A program made the translations under genes and the position numbers. From NCBI GenBank assembly GCA_963814315.1, contig CAWFCG010000001.1, forward strand, positions 868,001 through 932,000: 64,000 nt of DNA, written 5' to 3'. The notes under the pieces are model-generated. The model had not been told where the DNA came from and did no database searches. It saw only the letters and a list, made by a program, of their open reading frames with translations. Shown piece after piece: positions 40,833-49,858 of the stretch (the stretch's first letter is position 1; every line of letters begins with the position of its first letter). This stretch comes from JAFMJV01 sp963814315 (GTDB lineage Bacteria; Chloroflexota; Limnocylindria; Limnocylindrales; CSP1-4).

Positions 40833-42844
40833 CAGCGTGCCATCAGCATGAAGAGGGCGGCCATGCCGACCAGGCCCAGAGCGATGCCCAGCGCATAATT
40901 CTGGACGCGGCCGGTCTGGATGCGGCGCACGTTGTCACCCACCGACGTGGTCACGGCGCCGACACCGTTGACGATGCCATCGATGATCGTGACGTCGAAC
41001 CACATCACGCCGTTGGCGACGGCGCCACCAAAGCGGTAGAAGATCAAGTGGTTGAGATCATCGAAGTACCACTTGTTGTAGGACGCGGTGTACAGGAAGC
41101 GTGTGAGTCGGTTGCGCCCGGCGATGGCATCGACATCCGCAAGGCGCGCCTTGCGGTTGAAGAAACCGAAGAACCAGATGCCCACCCCGATGCCAAGCGC
41201 GGCGACCGCGACCGAGGCCAGGATCAGCCCGCCATCGACGCCGATGAGCTCGTACGCATGGTCATGGACGAGCAGGATCGCGTTGGCTTGGGCGAAGATC
41301 GGCTCCAGCCATTGCGTGATCTGGGCGTTGCCCAAAGGCAGGCCGATGGCCAGGCCCAGGAAGATGGTCGGGATGACCAGCAGTAGCAACGGCACGGTCA
41401 TCGAGCGCGGCGATTCGTGGATCCGTGGCTCCACCGCGGGGTCGACATGGCTCTTTCCGTAGAAGGTCTTACCCATCAGACGGAACATGTAGAACCCGGT
41501 CATGGCCGCCACGATGATGCCGATCAGGAAGACCGGACCGTAACCGAAGATGAACGACTCGCCCAGGATGGAATCCTTGGAGAAGAAGCCGGCCAGTGGC
41601 GGGATCCCGGCCAGCGACAGGGCCGCGATGAGGAAGGTCCAATGGGTGATGGGAATCTTATTCCGCAGGTCACCCATCTTGTCCATGTCCTGCTCGCCAT
41701 CGACGGCATGGATGACCGAGCCTGAGCCCAGGAACAACAGGCCCTTGGTGAAGCCGTGCGCCATGAGGTGGAAGATGGCCGCCACCCAGGCGCCGATGCC
41801 AAGGGCCGCGAACATGTAGCCCAGCTGGCTCAACGTCGAATAGGCCAGCACGCGTTTGATGTCTCTCTGGGTCAAGGCGATCGAGGCGGCCAGGATGGCC
41901 GTGAAGATGCCGATGCTCGCTACCAGCAGCATCGTCTCAGGCGCGGTGGCGAAGATGGGCGAGGTGCGGGCGATGAAGTAGACCCCGGCGTTGACCATGG
42001 TGGCGGCGTGGATGAGGGCGGAGACTGGCGTCGGGCCTTCCATCGCATCTGGTAGCCAGACGTGGAAGGGGAACTGGGCCGACTTGCCGGCCGCGCCAAC
42101 GAAGAGCAGCAGCACCACGATGTCGCGTATCCACACGTCCGCGCTGTTCTCGAAGCCCATGAACGAATCCACCACGTTCATCGTGCCCGTCAGCAGGAAG
42201 ACGCCGATGATGCCGACGATGAAGCCCTGGTCGGCGACGCGGTTGACGAGGAACGCCTTCTTCGATGCCAGCGCCGGAGCCCGCCGCTTGTACCAGAAGC
42301 CGATGAGCAGGTAGCTCGACAGGCCCACCAGCTCCCAGGCCGCGAAGATGACCAGATAGCTGTCCGCCAGGACCAGCAGCAGCATGCTGAACATGAACAG
42401 ATTGAGGTAGGCGAAGAAGCGCCAACGCGCGTCGTCATGTGCCATATAGCCGATGCTGTAGATGTGCACCAGCGCGCCGATCCAGGTGACCACGATGACC
42501 ATCACCGCGGTGAGGTTGTCGAAGAGGAGGCCGAACTCGACCTGCAGGTCGCCCACCGGGATCCAGGTGTAGAGCGTCGCCCCGATGCGCTCGGGGTCGG
42601 CGGCCGTCAGCGACGAGAACGCCAGGGCGGTGGCGATGGCCGTGGCCGCCAGGACCGCGGTGATGGAGATGATCCAGGGTCGATGACCCAGGCGGCGACC
42701 GACCAGACCCGTGAGCAGGAAGCCGGCCAGCGGCAGCAGCAACAGCAGCAGCATCGCCACGACCTGGTAGTCCGACGCCTGCGTCAGCACAAGCGTCTCG
42801 GCGCCGTGGTCGGTGGCGGCCTCGGCGTTGAAGATTAGATCCAT
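40832..42844 (-). CDS. nuoL: NADH-quinone oxidoreductase subunit L
   Basis: A 670-residue antiporter-like subunit with the C-terminal lateral helix that clamps the membrane arm. IFAAWELVGLSSYLLIGFWY, FLFVGAAGKSAQFPFHVWLPDAMEGPTPVSALIHAATMVNAG and LAYSTLSQLGYMFAALG are characteristic, with the conserved Glu and Lys of the proton channel. The C-terminal part (after about residue 500) includes LIGVDGGLILASVAVAALGIG and the terminal TM helix. Start ATG 42844, 6 nt after nuoK ends. Confidence 0.96.
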   Translation of the reverse strand: MDLIFNAEAATDHGAETLVLTQASDYQVVAMLLLLLLPLAGFLLTGLVGRRLGHRPWIISITAVLAATAIATALAFSSLTAADPERIGATLYTWIPVGDLQVEFGLLFDNLTAVMVIVVTWIGALVHIYSIGYMAHDDARWRFFAYLNLFMFSMLLLVLADSYLVIFAAWELVGLSSYLLIGFWYKRRAPALASKKAFLVNRVADQGFIVGIIGVFLLTGTMNVVDSFMGFENSADVWIRDIVVLLLFVGAAGKSAQFPFHVWLPDAMEGPTPVSALIHAATMVNAGVYFIARTSPIFATAPETMLLVASIGIFTAILAASIALTQRDIKRVLAYSTLSQLGYMFAALGIGAWVAAIFHLMAHGFTKGLLFLGSGSVIHAVDGEQDMDKMGDLRNKIPITHWTFLIAALSLAGIPPLAGFFSKDSILGESFIFGYGPVFLIGIIVAAMTGFYMFRLMGKTFYGKSHVDPAVEPRIHESPRSMTVPLLLLVIPTIFLGLAIGLPLGNAQITQWLEPIFAQANAILLVHDHAYELIGVDGGLILASVAVAALGIGVGIWFFGFFNRKARLADVDAIAGRNRLTRFLYTASYNKWYFDDLNHLIFYRFGGAVANGVMWFDVTIIDGIVNGVGAVTTSVGDNVRRIQTGRVQNYALGIALGLVGMAALFMLMAR

Positions 42845-42850
42845 CAGCCG

Positions 42851-43162
42851 CTACTCCTTCATCGACGCGTACTCGTCGACGAGCGGCGTCCTGCGGATGC
42901 GGTAGATGGCGATGACGATGGCCAGGCCCACCGTGGCCTCACCGGCCGCCACGGCGATGACGAAGAGCGCGATGGTGGACGCCTGTGCCGCCAGCTCGGG
43001 CGTGAAAGCGCCGAAGGCGATGATCGACAGGTTGACCGCGTTGAGCATCAGCTCGATGGACATCAGCATGGCGATGGCGTTGCGCTTGGCCAGGAATCCG
43101 AAGGTGCCGATACCGAAGAGCAGCACCGACAGGACCAGGTACGCCTCCAGCGACTGGCTCAT
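42851..43162 (-). CDS. nuoK: NADH-quinone oxidoreductase subunit K
   Basis: A 103-residue subunit with three TM helices. YLVLSVLLFGIGTFGFLAKRNAIAMLMSIELMLNAVNL and VAAGEATVGLAIVIAIYR carry the two membrane-embedded glutamates of the E-channel (in MSIELM and AAGEAT). Normal length. Start ATG overlaps the nuoJ stop (ATGA). Confidence 0.96.
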   Translation of the reverse strand: MSQSLEAYLVLSVLLFGIGTFGFLAKRNAIAMLMSIELMLNAVNLSIIAFGAFTPELAAQASTIALFVIAVAAGEATVGLAIVIAIYRIRRTPLVDEYASMKE

Positions 43163-43695
43163 ACGTGGTCTTCCTCGTCGCGCCGGGCCAGATAGAGCCC
43201 GCCGATGATGGCTGCCAACAGCAGCACGCCCAGCACCTCGAAGGCGAAGATGTATTCGTCGAACAGCGTCAGCGCGACATCCCGTACCTGCGCCGCGTAG
43301 ATCTGGCCGTTATGTGGCCAGTCGGTAAGCAGGACGGCGGCGATCATGAGGCCCACCAGCAGCACGGCCGCGATGGCAGCCACCCACCACTGTCGCTGGA
43401 ACACCAGTTTGGCGGGGCCGCGCTTGGTCGAAGTGATCATCACTGCGAACAGGATGAGCACGGCGATGGCGCCGATATACACCAGGACCTGGCTGATGGC
43501 CAGGAAGGGACTGCCCAGCAGGCCGTAGATACCGGCCAGCCCGGCAAACGACAGGATGAGCCACAAGGCTGAACGGATGACGTCCCGCCCCAGCACCACG
43601 AGCAAGGCCGAGCCCAGCATCACGCCGGCCAACGCCAGGAAGACAAGGTCGTCCCAGCGCCAGTCGAGATACGGAACCGTCTCCGGTAGCCCCAC
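43159..43695 (-). CDS. nuoJ: NADH-quinone oxidoreductase subunit J
   Basis: A 178-residue subunit with five TM helices. The stretch ALWLILSFAGLAGIYGLLGSPFLAISQVLVYIGAIAVLILFAVMIT contains the conserved TM3 segment of NuoJ. Start GTG 43695 gives the normal length and lies 16 nt after the end of the GltD-type gene with AGGAGG nearby; the open frame continues 63 codons upstream into that gene in another frame, which is not coding. Confidence 0.93.
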   Translation of the reverse strand: MGLPETVPYLDWRWDDLVFLALAGVMLGSALLVVLGRDVIRSALWLILSFAGLAGIYGLLGSPFLAISQVLVYIGAIAVLILFAVMITSTKRGPAKLVFQRQWWVAAIAAVLLVGLMIAAVLLTDWPHNGQIYAAQVRDVALTLFDEYIFAFEVLGVLLLAAIIGGLYLARRDEEDHV

Positions 43696-43711
43696 TCCCT
43701 CTGCGCCCCTC

Positions 43712-46306
43712 CTACTTGTGGTGGATGTGTGCCGCGCCATTGCCGGTCGCCCCGACAGTAGCGCCATCAGCTCCCGTGGTTGCCGTGCCGCCGGCACTGC
43801 TGGCCAGACCGGGCGGCAGCATGGGCAGCAGCCGCTGGTGCGGGACGTCACGCCCGTCGGCTTGGGCTCGAGCGAGCCAATCACGCTCGCGGCGGACGTA
43901 GCTCAGCTCGGTATCTCGCTCCATGGCGGCCAGTGCGATGAGGTCGATCTGCGGTTCGGCGCGCAATTCATGCGCCAGCTCGAAGTCAGGCCCGCAGCGC
44001 AAGGCGTCGTAGGGGCAGGCATCGACGCAGATGCCGCACAGGATGCAACGCAATTCATCGACCTCGTACCGCTCCAGCACGCGCGGCTTGGGCATGAGCG
44101 CGCCGGTGGGACAAGTCTCGGCGCAACGGCCGCAGGACACGCACGGCGTGGTGTTCAGGCTCATGTCCAGCGGCGTGGTCACCAGCGTGTCGAAGCCGGT
44201 GCGCATGAAGTCATAGCAGGCCGCGCCGACGACCTCCTTGCAGACGTTGGCGCAACGGCCGCAGTCGATGCAGCGTGATGGCTCTCGCAGGATGAAGGCG
44301 TGGCTGTCATCGCGGATGTAGTCGTGGTTGTAGCCGGTAAAGCGGTTCTCCTCGACGCTGCGGAAGGACAGACCGCTACGCTTTGGCTCGAGCGTCTGCA
44401 GCGTGGTGCCGTACTCGATACCCTGGCGGCGCAGATCGCAGAAGCCGATGGCCTCGCAGGTGCACTGCAGGCAGCGCGCCGACTCGCCCATGACCTCCTG
44501 CTGCGTATAGGGGATCTCGTACTCGATGTACGAGTCGTTCCGTTCCTCGGCCGGCATCGACTTCAAACGGATCCGGGGCTGCTTGACCTCGTCGGTGTAG
44601 GGCACGATGGAGAGGAACTCGGGCTGTGGCTCGGCCAGTGTCTGGCGCGTCCGGATCTCGGCGAGGTCCTGGCCCTGAAGATAGGCGTCGATGGCGTAGC
44701 TGGCGCGTCGGCCTTCGGCGACGGCCTCGACCACCGTGGCCGCTCCGGTGCGCACATCCCCCGCCCCGAAGACGCCGGCACGTCCGGTGCCGAAGGTGAC
44801 CGCGTCGGCATCGAGCCGAGAGCGCTTGTTCTTCTCGATCCCCGCCGCGCCTTGATCGAGCCATGTCAGATCAGGCCCTTGGCCGATGGCCAGCAAGACG
44901 CGGTCACAGTCGATGATGAACTCGGTGCCTGCCACGGCCTGGGGTCGACGGCGGCCGGATGCGTCCGGTTCACCCAGCGCCATCCGTTGGAACTCGACCC
45001 CGGTCACCTTGTCGTTAGCATCACTAACGACTCGCGTGGGCGATGCCTGGAAGATCGCTCGAGCGCCCTCTTCGAGCATCTCGTGGACCTCACCTGCAGC
45101 CGGCATATCCTTCATGTCACGGCGATAGACCAGCGTGACCTCGGTGCAGCCCTGCCGGACCGAGGTTCGTGCGCAGTCCATGGAGGTGAAGCCGCCACCG
45201 ATGACGACGACGCGCTTTCCCCTGTGGTCAGGGTAGGGGAGTCCCAGTGTGGCGATGCGGAGGTACTCAAGGCCGTCGATGACGCCGTCCGCATCCTCAC
45301 CGGGGATGCCCAGCTTGTTGGTGTCATAGCAGCCGATGGCCACCAGGACCGCATCGAAGCCCTGGTTCTGAAGGTCGTCGATGCTGAAGTCGACTCCCAG
45401 CTCAGCGCCAGTGACGAGCTTGGCGCCCAGGCCCCAAACGGATTCGTACTCGGCCTCCAGGATCCGTTCCTTGGGCAGTCGGTACTCCGGGATGCCGTAG
45501 CGGAGCATGCCACCGGCCGCCGGGTCGCGTTCGAAGACGGTCACGGCATGGCCGTTGAGCGAGAGGTAATAGGCCGCTGACATGCCGCTGGGGCCGGAGC
45601 CGATGACGGCCACGCGCTTGCCCGTCGGTGGTTGTGGCTCGAACGGCGTGGGCGGCTTGGCGCCGGCTGCTTGTGCCTTCAGCACCTGGTCGCCGGCGTA
45701 GCGGTGGCTGTCGCGGATGGCGATGGCCTCCTCCACCTCGTCGCGGCGACAGTGCTCTTCACAAGGCGCTGGGCAGACGCGCCCGAGCACCGAAGGGAAG
45801 GGGATGGTGCGTTTGAAGATGCGCGCCGACTCGAGGAAATCGCCCTCGGTGTTGGCCTTCAGGAAGCCCGGGATGTCGATGTGGCTGGGGCACTTGTTCT
45901 GGCAGGGTGGCAGGCAGTAGGCGTTGTGGTCGCTGAAGATCAGCTCCAGGTTGGTCTTGCGGATCTGGCGCAGACGTGGTGTCTGCGTCCTCACCACCAT
46001 GCCGGTTTCAGCCTCACGCGAGCAGGAGATGGTGGGCGTCTCTTCGCCCTCGACCTCGACCACACACATGCGGCAGGCGCCGAAACCCGGCAGCTTGGGC
46101 TCGTAGCAGAGCGTGGGCACCTCGATGCCGTGGTCTCGGCAGACTTCCAGGACGGTCTGTCCGACGCGGCCGGTCAGCGTGCGACCGTCGATTTCGATGC
46201 TGAACTCGGGTGCGACCTGACGGCGCTGCGGCGACTGCGTGGTCAGCAGGCGCTCGGCGGCCTCGTCGGGGGCGGGCGGGCTGGTCTGGGGCAGCGTGTC
46301 GGTCAT
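43712..46306 (-). CDS. NuoG-position flavoprotein: 2Fe-2S ferredoxin + GltD-type FAD/NAD(P) oxidoreductase + ferredoxin clusters
   Basis: 864 residues. The N-terminal 2Fe-2S domain has C67, C78, C81 and C95, as in NuoG/HoxU. It is followed by a GltD-type cluster region (CLPPCQNKCPSHIDIPGF, then RVCPAPCEEHC), an FAD site VAVIGSGPSGMSAAYYL near residue 230, and an NAD(P) site VVVIGGGFTSMDCARTSV. At the C-terminus are Cys-rich motifs ARCLQCTCEAIGFC, CIDCGRCANVCKEV, CVSCGRCAETCP and CILCGICVDACP, the last followed by FELAHELR, which looks like the second half of NuoI. It lacks the molybdopterin-like domain of classical NuoG. Probably a bifurcating or NAD(P)H-input subunit. Start ATG 46306 forms ATGA with the nuoF stop. 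Confidence 0.8.
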   Translation of the reverse strand: MTDTLPQTSPPAPDEAAERLLTTQSPQRRQVAPEFSIEIDGRTLTGRVGQTVLEVCRDHGIEVPTLCYEPKLPGFGACRMCVVEVEGEETPTISCSREAETGMVVRTQTPRLRQIRKTNLELIFSDHNAYCLPPCQNKCPSHIDIPGFLKANTEGDFLESARIFKRTIPFPSVLGRVCPAPCEEHCRRDEVEEAIAIRDSHRYAGDQVLKAQAAGAKPPTPFEPQPPTGKRVAVIGSGPSGMSAAYYLSLNGHAVTVFERDPAAGGMLRYGIPEYRLPKERILEAEYESVWGLGAKLVTGAELGVDFSIDDLQNQGFDAVLVAIGCYDTNKLGIPGEDADGVIDGLEYLRIATLGLPYPDHRGKRVVVIGGGFTSMDCARTSVRQGCTEVTLVYRRDMKDMPAAGEVHEMLEEGARAIFQASPTRVVSDANDKVTGVEFQRMALGEPDASGRRRPQAVAGTEFIIDCDRVLLAIGQGPDLTWLDQGAAGIEKNKRSRLDADAVTFGTGRAGVFGAGDVRTGAATVVEAVAEGRRASYAIDAYLQGQDLAEIRTRQTLAEPQPEFLSIVPYTDEVKQPRIRLKSMPAEERNDSYIEYEIPYTQQEVMGESARCLQCTCEAIGFCDLRRQGIEYGTTLQTLEPKRSGLSFRSVEENRFTGYNHDYIRDDSHAFILREPSRCIDCGRCANVCKEVVGAACYDFMRTGFDTLVTTPLDMSLNTTPCVSCGRCAETCPTGALMPKPRVLERYEVDELRCILCGICVDACPYDALRCGPDFELAHELRAEPQIDLIALAAMERDTELSYVRRERDWLARAQADGRDVPHQRLLPMLPPGLASSAGGTATTGADGATVGATGNGAAHIHHK

Positions 46307-47631
46307 GACTGCACGGCACCGGCTAGTCGGATGGGTTGGCAGACACCGGCGGGGCATTCGCCGCGGGTGATGTGGGCCTCGAACTCAGAGGCGAAGTATC
46401 GCATCCCACTCAGCAGCGGGTTGGAGGCGTCAGCCTCAAGTCCGCAGAGGGCGGCTGCGCGCACATCGGTGGCGAGGTCGCCCAGCAGATCGGCGTCAGA
46501 AGGTCGAGCGTGGCCGGAGCAGAAGCCCGCGCCCAGTTCTGCCATGCGGCGCGTGCCGATGCGACAGGGGATGCTCTTGCCACAGGCGCTGTCGTTGAGG
46601 TAGCGCGTCATCAGGGTGGCCACATCGACGAGGCAGGCTCGCTCATCGAGCACCAGCACGGTTCCGGAGCCGGCGAGGGCGCCCGCCTCACGCAAGGCTC
46701 CGTAGCTCAGCGCTGTGTCGAGGGCATCGGCGGGCAGAAAGCCGCCAGTGGGGCCGCCTACCAGCACGGCCTTCAGCGAACCCTGCACGAAGCCCCCGGG
46801 ACCGTCGAGGATCTCGCCGATGGTGACGCCCAACGGCACCTCCACGATGCCTGGCTTGCGCACGGCGCCACCCAACTGGATCAACGTGGTGCCGGGTGCC
46901 TCCGACGTACCCAACGAGGCATAGGCGCCGGCGCCGTGGCTGATGATCCAGGGCACGGCCGCCAGCGTCTTGACGTTGTTGACGACGGTGGGCATGCCCC
47001 ACAGGCCCGCGCGTGACGGATAGGGTGGGCGCTGGTCGGGCTGGGCACGGCGGTTCTCCAGTGCCCGCAGCATGACCGTCTCCTCGCCCACCACGAAGGA
47101 GCCGCTGACCTCCCGGACATCGACCTGCAGCGGCCAGCCGGTCGGGCTCGCCTCGGAGCCGATGTAGCCGCGCTCCTCAGCCTCCTCGATGGCCATCCGC
47201 AGCCGCTCTGCCGCGATCGACGAGGATGCGGCGACGGCGATGATGGCGTGTTCTGCTCGGACGGCCCAGGCGGCGACGGCCACGCCTTCCACGACCGCGT
47301 GTGGGTCCCGTTCCATCAGCGTGCGGTCGACTTGCGCCCCGGGGTCGGCCTCGAAGCCATTGGCCACGAGATAGCGACGCGTCTCTGGCTGGGTCGCACA
47401 ATCTCGCCATTTGGGACCTGTGGGGTAGCCGGCCCCGCCGCGACCGCGCAGCCCTGACTCGGTCACCATGCTGATGACGGCTTCAGGCGTGAGTTCGGCG
47501 ATGGCTTTGCGGTAGGCGGCCCAGGCCCCGCCCGCCTCGGCGGCCTGGAGATCCTCGACCTCGCCTTGAGCGGCGCGCGCCAGGAGGACGGAGGGCCAGT
47601 CGCGGACGCCGCTCAGGATGGGCAGGCTCAT
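46303..47631 (-). CDS. nuoF: NADH-quinone oxidoreductase subunit F (with altered Fe-S ligand)
   Basis: A 442-residue FMN/NADH-binding subunit. GLRGRGGAGYPTGPKW (residues 60-75) is the FMN/NADH loop, and GSFVVGEETVMLRALENRR and GMPTVVNNVKTLA are family motifs. The 4Fe-4S motif normally ESCGKCTPCREG reads SACGKSIPCRIG: C350 and C356 are kept but position 353 is Ser, while the distal Cys is C396 (ALCGLEADASNP). The cluster may have an unusual ligand or altered potential. Start ATG 47631 overlaps the preceding fused gene stop (ATGA). Confidence 0.9.
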   Translation of the reverse strand: MSLPILSGVRDWPSVLLARAAQGEVEDLQAAEAGGAWAAYRKAIAELTPEAVISMVTESGLRGRGGAGYPTGPKWRDCATQPETRRYLVANGFEADPGAQVDRTLMERDPHAVVEGVAVAAWAVRAEHAIIAVAASSSIAAERLRMAIEEAEERGYIGSEASPTGWPLQVDVREVSGSFVVGEETVMLRALENRRAQPDQRPPYPSRAGLWGMPTVVNNVKTLAAVPWIISHGAGAYASLGTSEAPGTTLIQLGGAVRKPGIVEVPLGVTIGEILDGPGGFVQGSLKAVLVGGPTGGFLPADALDTALSYGALREAGALAGSGTVLVLDERACLVDVATLMTRYLNDSACGKSIPCRIGTRRMAELGAGFCSGHARPSDADLLGDLATDVRAAALCGLEADASNPLLSGMRYFASEFEAHITRGECPAGVCQPIRLAGAVQS

Positions 47632-48467
47632 GCGGCCTCCCCCTGTGGCACGCTGGCACGAAGGGCCGCGGCGATGGTGGCGGCATCCTGCGCGCTGGAC
47701 TTCGGCAGCGCTTCACCATCGATCTCGACATAGGCGCTGCCGGACGAGGTGCCATGGCAGTCGACCGTGCTCAGGCGCACCGCACCGTCGGGGCTCACGC
47801 CGCCGACCTCGCAGCCGAGATGCTCGCGGAAGGCGGCTAGCACGCGACCGCCGCCCAGCAGTGTGCACTGCGTGCAGCGACAGACGCGCACCACGTGGCC
47901 GACCGGCGGCTCGAAGTGCAGGTGCGGGTAGGAGGTAGCAGTGCCATACAGCTCGGCGTACCAGGTGCCGGTCTGGTGGGCGATGTGCTGCAGCGCCGCC
48001 ACCGGCAGATGCCCATAGGCGCCCTGGGTCTGCTCCAGGATGGCCAGGGCGTTGCGCGGCCGGTAGTCGTTGGCGGCCAGGATATCGTCGAGCGCTGCCA
48101 GGTCGATCAGCTCGAAAGGGTCGAAGGTGCGGTCCGGCACCGGTCGGCCGGAGCGGCGCAGGGCCAATTCCTCACGACGTTCGGCGTACTGTTCGGATGC
48201 TCCCCAGTGGACGTGGTAACGGTTGCGCGTATCGACGCCACCCATGTCGATACACTCGATGGGGCAGGCCGCGGCACACTGGAAACAAGTCTCGCACTTG
48301 AGCGCGCCCGCTTCGTCATACAGCAGCACCAGACGGCCACGATGGCGCGGCGAGATATCGTTGACGACCTCTGGGTACTGCACCGTCACCTTGGGCCGGA
48401 ACACCTGGCCGACAGCGAAGACTATGCCCCTGACGATGGACAGGCCGGGAATCCTGTCCGACCTCAC
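47628..48467 (-). CDS. Fused NuoI (one-cluster) and NuoE protein
   Basis: 279 residues. Residues about 1-90 resemble the N-terminal half of NuoI (IPGLSIVRGIVFAVGQVFRPKVTVQYP, RHRGRLVLLYDEAGALKCETC) with a single cluster motif C58-x2-C61-x2-C64-x3-C68-P. NuoI normally has two. Residues about 115-279 resemble NuoE: DDILAANDYRPRNALAILEQTQGAYGHLPVAAL, then the 2Fe-2S region with C196, C201 and C237; the fourth ligand position is S241 instead of Cys. Start GTG 48467 makes a GTGA overlap with the nuoH stop and has AAGGA upstream; the open frame extends into nuoH in another frame. Confidence 0.85.
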   Translation of the reverse strand: MRSDRIPGLSIVRGIVFAVGQVFRPKVTVQYPEVVNDISPRHRGRLVLLYDEAGALKCETCFQCAAACPIECIDMGGVDTRNRYHVHWGASEQYAERREELALRRSGRPVPDRTFDPFELIDLAALDDILAANDYRPRNALAILEQTQGAYGHLPVAALQHIAHQTGTWYAELYGTATSYPHLHFEPPVGHVVRVCRCTQCTLLGGGRVLAAFREHLGCEVGGVSPDGAVRLSTVDCHGTSSGSAYVEIDGEALPKSSAQDAATIAAALRASVPQGEAA

Positions 48468-49858
48468 GAGAGATATTCCTTGATGATGATGATGGCCGCC
48501 GCCGTGACGAAGATGTTCAGCAGCGCCGCCGGCATCAACCACTTCCAGGCGAAGTTCATCATCTGGTCGATGCGGACGCGCGGGTAGGTCGCGCGCATGA
48601 GCACGAACAGCGCCACCAGCAGGAACGACTTGCCCAGGAACCAGATGATGCCCATCAGGGCCTCGAAGCTGAAGAGCGCCCAGATGCTCACAGTCCCCAT
48701 CAGCAGCAGGTTGGCCAGCACGAAGCCGACCAGCAGCGACTTGATGAAGCCCCAGGAGGACTTGACCATCCAGAGCAGTGCCGTCAACGCCAGCGTCAGG
48801 CCGGCCGGCACCAGCAGTGGGATGGCCAGCAGCCACGATCCCAATGAGCCAGGGTCGATGGCGGCCGCATCGACCGGTGTGGTGATCCCCAGGACACCCA
48901 GCAACGGATCGATGTCGAACAGGCCGTGGGGACCGCCCAGGAACAGCGTCACCGTCAGCGCCGAGAGGATGAAGACGTTCACGTACTCGGCGAAGAAGAA
49001 GAAGCCGAAGCGCATGCCGCTGTACTCGGTGGCAAAGCCGGCCACCAGCTCCGAGTCGGCTTCGGTGTAGTCGAATGGTGTTCGGCCGGCCTCAGCAGTG
49101 GCGGCGATGAAGAAGATGATCAGCGCCAGCGGCTGCTGCCAGGCGTACCAGGCGAGGATGCCGCCTGACTGGTTCTCGATGATCTGGCCGAGGTTGAGCG
49201 TGCCGGCCAGCAGGACCACACCCATGACGCCAAGGATCAGCGGCAGCTCGTAGCTGATGACGGCGGCCGCGGCGCGCATGCCGCCCAGCAGCGAGTACTT
49301 GTTGTAGCTGGCCCAGCCGGCCATCATCAGGCCCACCACACCCAGCCCGCCGACGGCGAAGAAGTAGAGCAGGCCCAGTTCCATCTCGTAGCCGACCATG
49401 CCCGGCGCGAAGGGGATCACCAGCAGCGTCAGCACCGAGGCCAGGAAGGCCACCGCGGGCGCCAGCGTGAAGACCGGAATGTCCACGCCGCGGGGCGTGT
49501 AGTCCTCCTTGGACAGTACCTTGAGACCGGCCATGGTCGAGGCCAGTGTGCCCCACGGCCCGGTGCGGTTGGGGCCGATGCGCAGGTTCATCATGGCGAT
49601 GATCTTCAGCTCCATGAAGATGATCACGAACGCTGCTGGGACCGTGAACAACAGGATGCCGGTGGCAGCGGCGATGAAGCGCAGGATCTCGAAGTTATCC
49701 TGAGCGGTGTCGATCAGCCAGCCGGTCACCCAGGGTCCGACCCCGATGATCCACAAGACCGCGCCGGCCACGGCCACGATGGTGATCAGCGCGATGAGTG
49801 GCAGCAGGAGCTTGCCGCCCAGACTGAGCCTGTTCCAGGAGTTGTTGGCGGCACTCAC
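48464..49858 (-). CDS. nuoH: NADH-quinone oxidoreductase subunit H
   Basis: A 464-residue subunit at the quinone-site junction. FVIIFMELKIIAMMNLRIGPNRTGPWGTL and the following GLKVLSKEDYTPRGVD are NuoH signatures, as is GRTPFDYTEADSELVAGFATEYSGMRFGFFFFAEY. It is longer than the usual 320-430 because of extra N- and C-terminal helices (N-terminal residues 1-60; C-terminal after FLGKSFLLVALFVLMRATYPRVRIDQMM). Start GTG 49858 overlaps the nuoD stop (GTGA). Confidence 0.96.
   Translation of the reverse strand: MSAANNSWNRLSLGGKLLLPLIALITIVAVAGAVLWIIGVGPWVTGWLIDTAQDNFEILRFIAAATGILLFTVPAAFVIIFMELKIIAMMNLRIGPNRTGPWGTLASTMAGLKVLSKEDYTPRGVDIPVFTLAPAVAFLASVLTLLVIPFAPGMVGYEMELGLLYFFAVGGLGVVGLMMAGWASYNKYSLLGGMRAAAAVISYELPLILGVMGVVLLAGTLNLGQIIENQSGGILAWYAWQQPLALIIFFIAATAEAGRTPFDYTEADSELVAGFATEYSGMRFGFFFFAEYVNVFILSALTVTLFLGGPHGLFDIDPLLGVLGITTPVDAAAIDPGSLGSWLLAIPLLVPAGLTLALTALLWMVKSSWGFIKSLLVGFVLANLLLMGTVSIWALFSFEALMGIIWFLGKSFLLVALFVLMRATYPRVRIDQMMNFAWKWLMPAALLNIFVTAAAIIIIKEYLS

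Noticed and set aside
44300..45580. 426-codon plus-strand ORF inside the GltD-type gene
   Set aside because: Antisense of a gene with clear FAD and Fe-S motifs; no start signal or domain.
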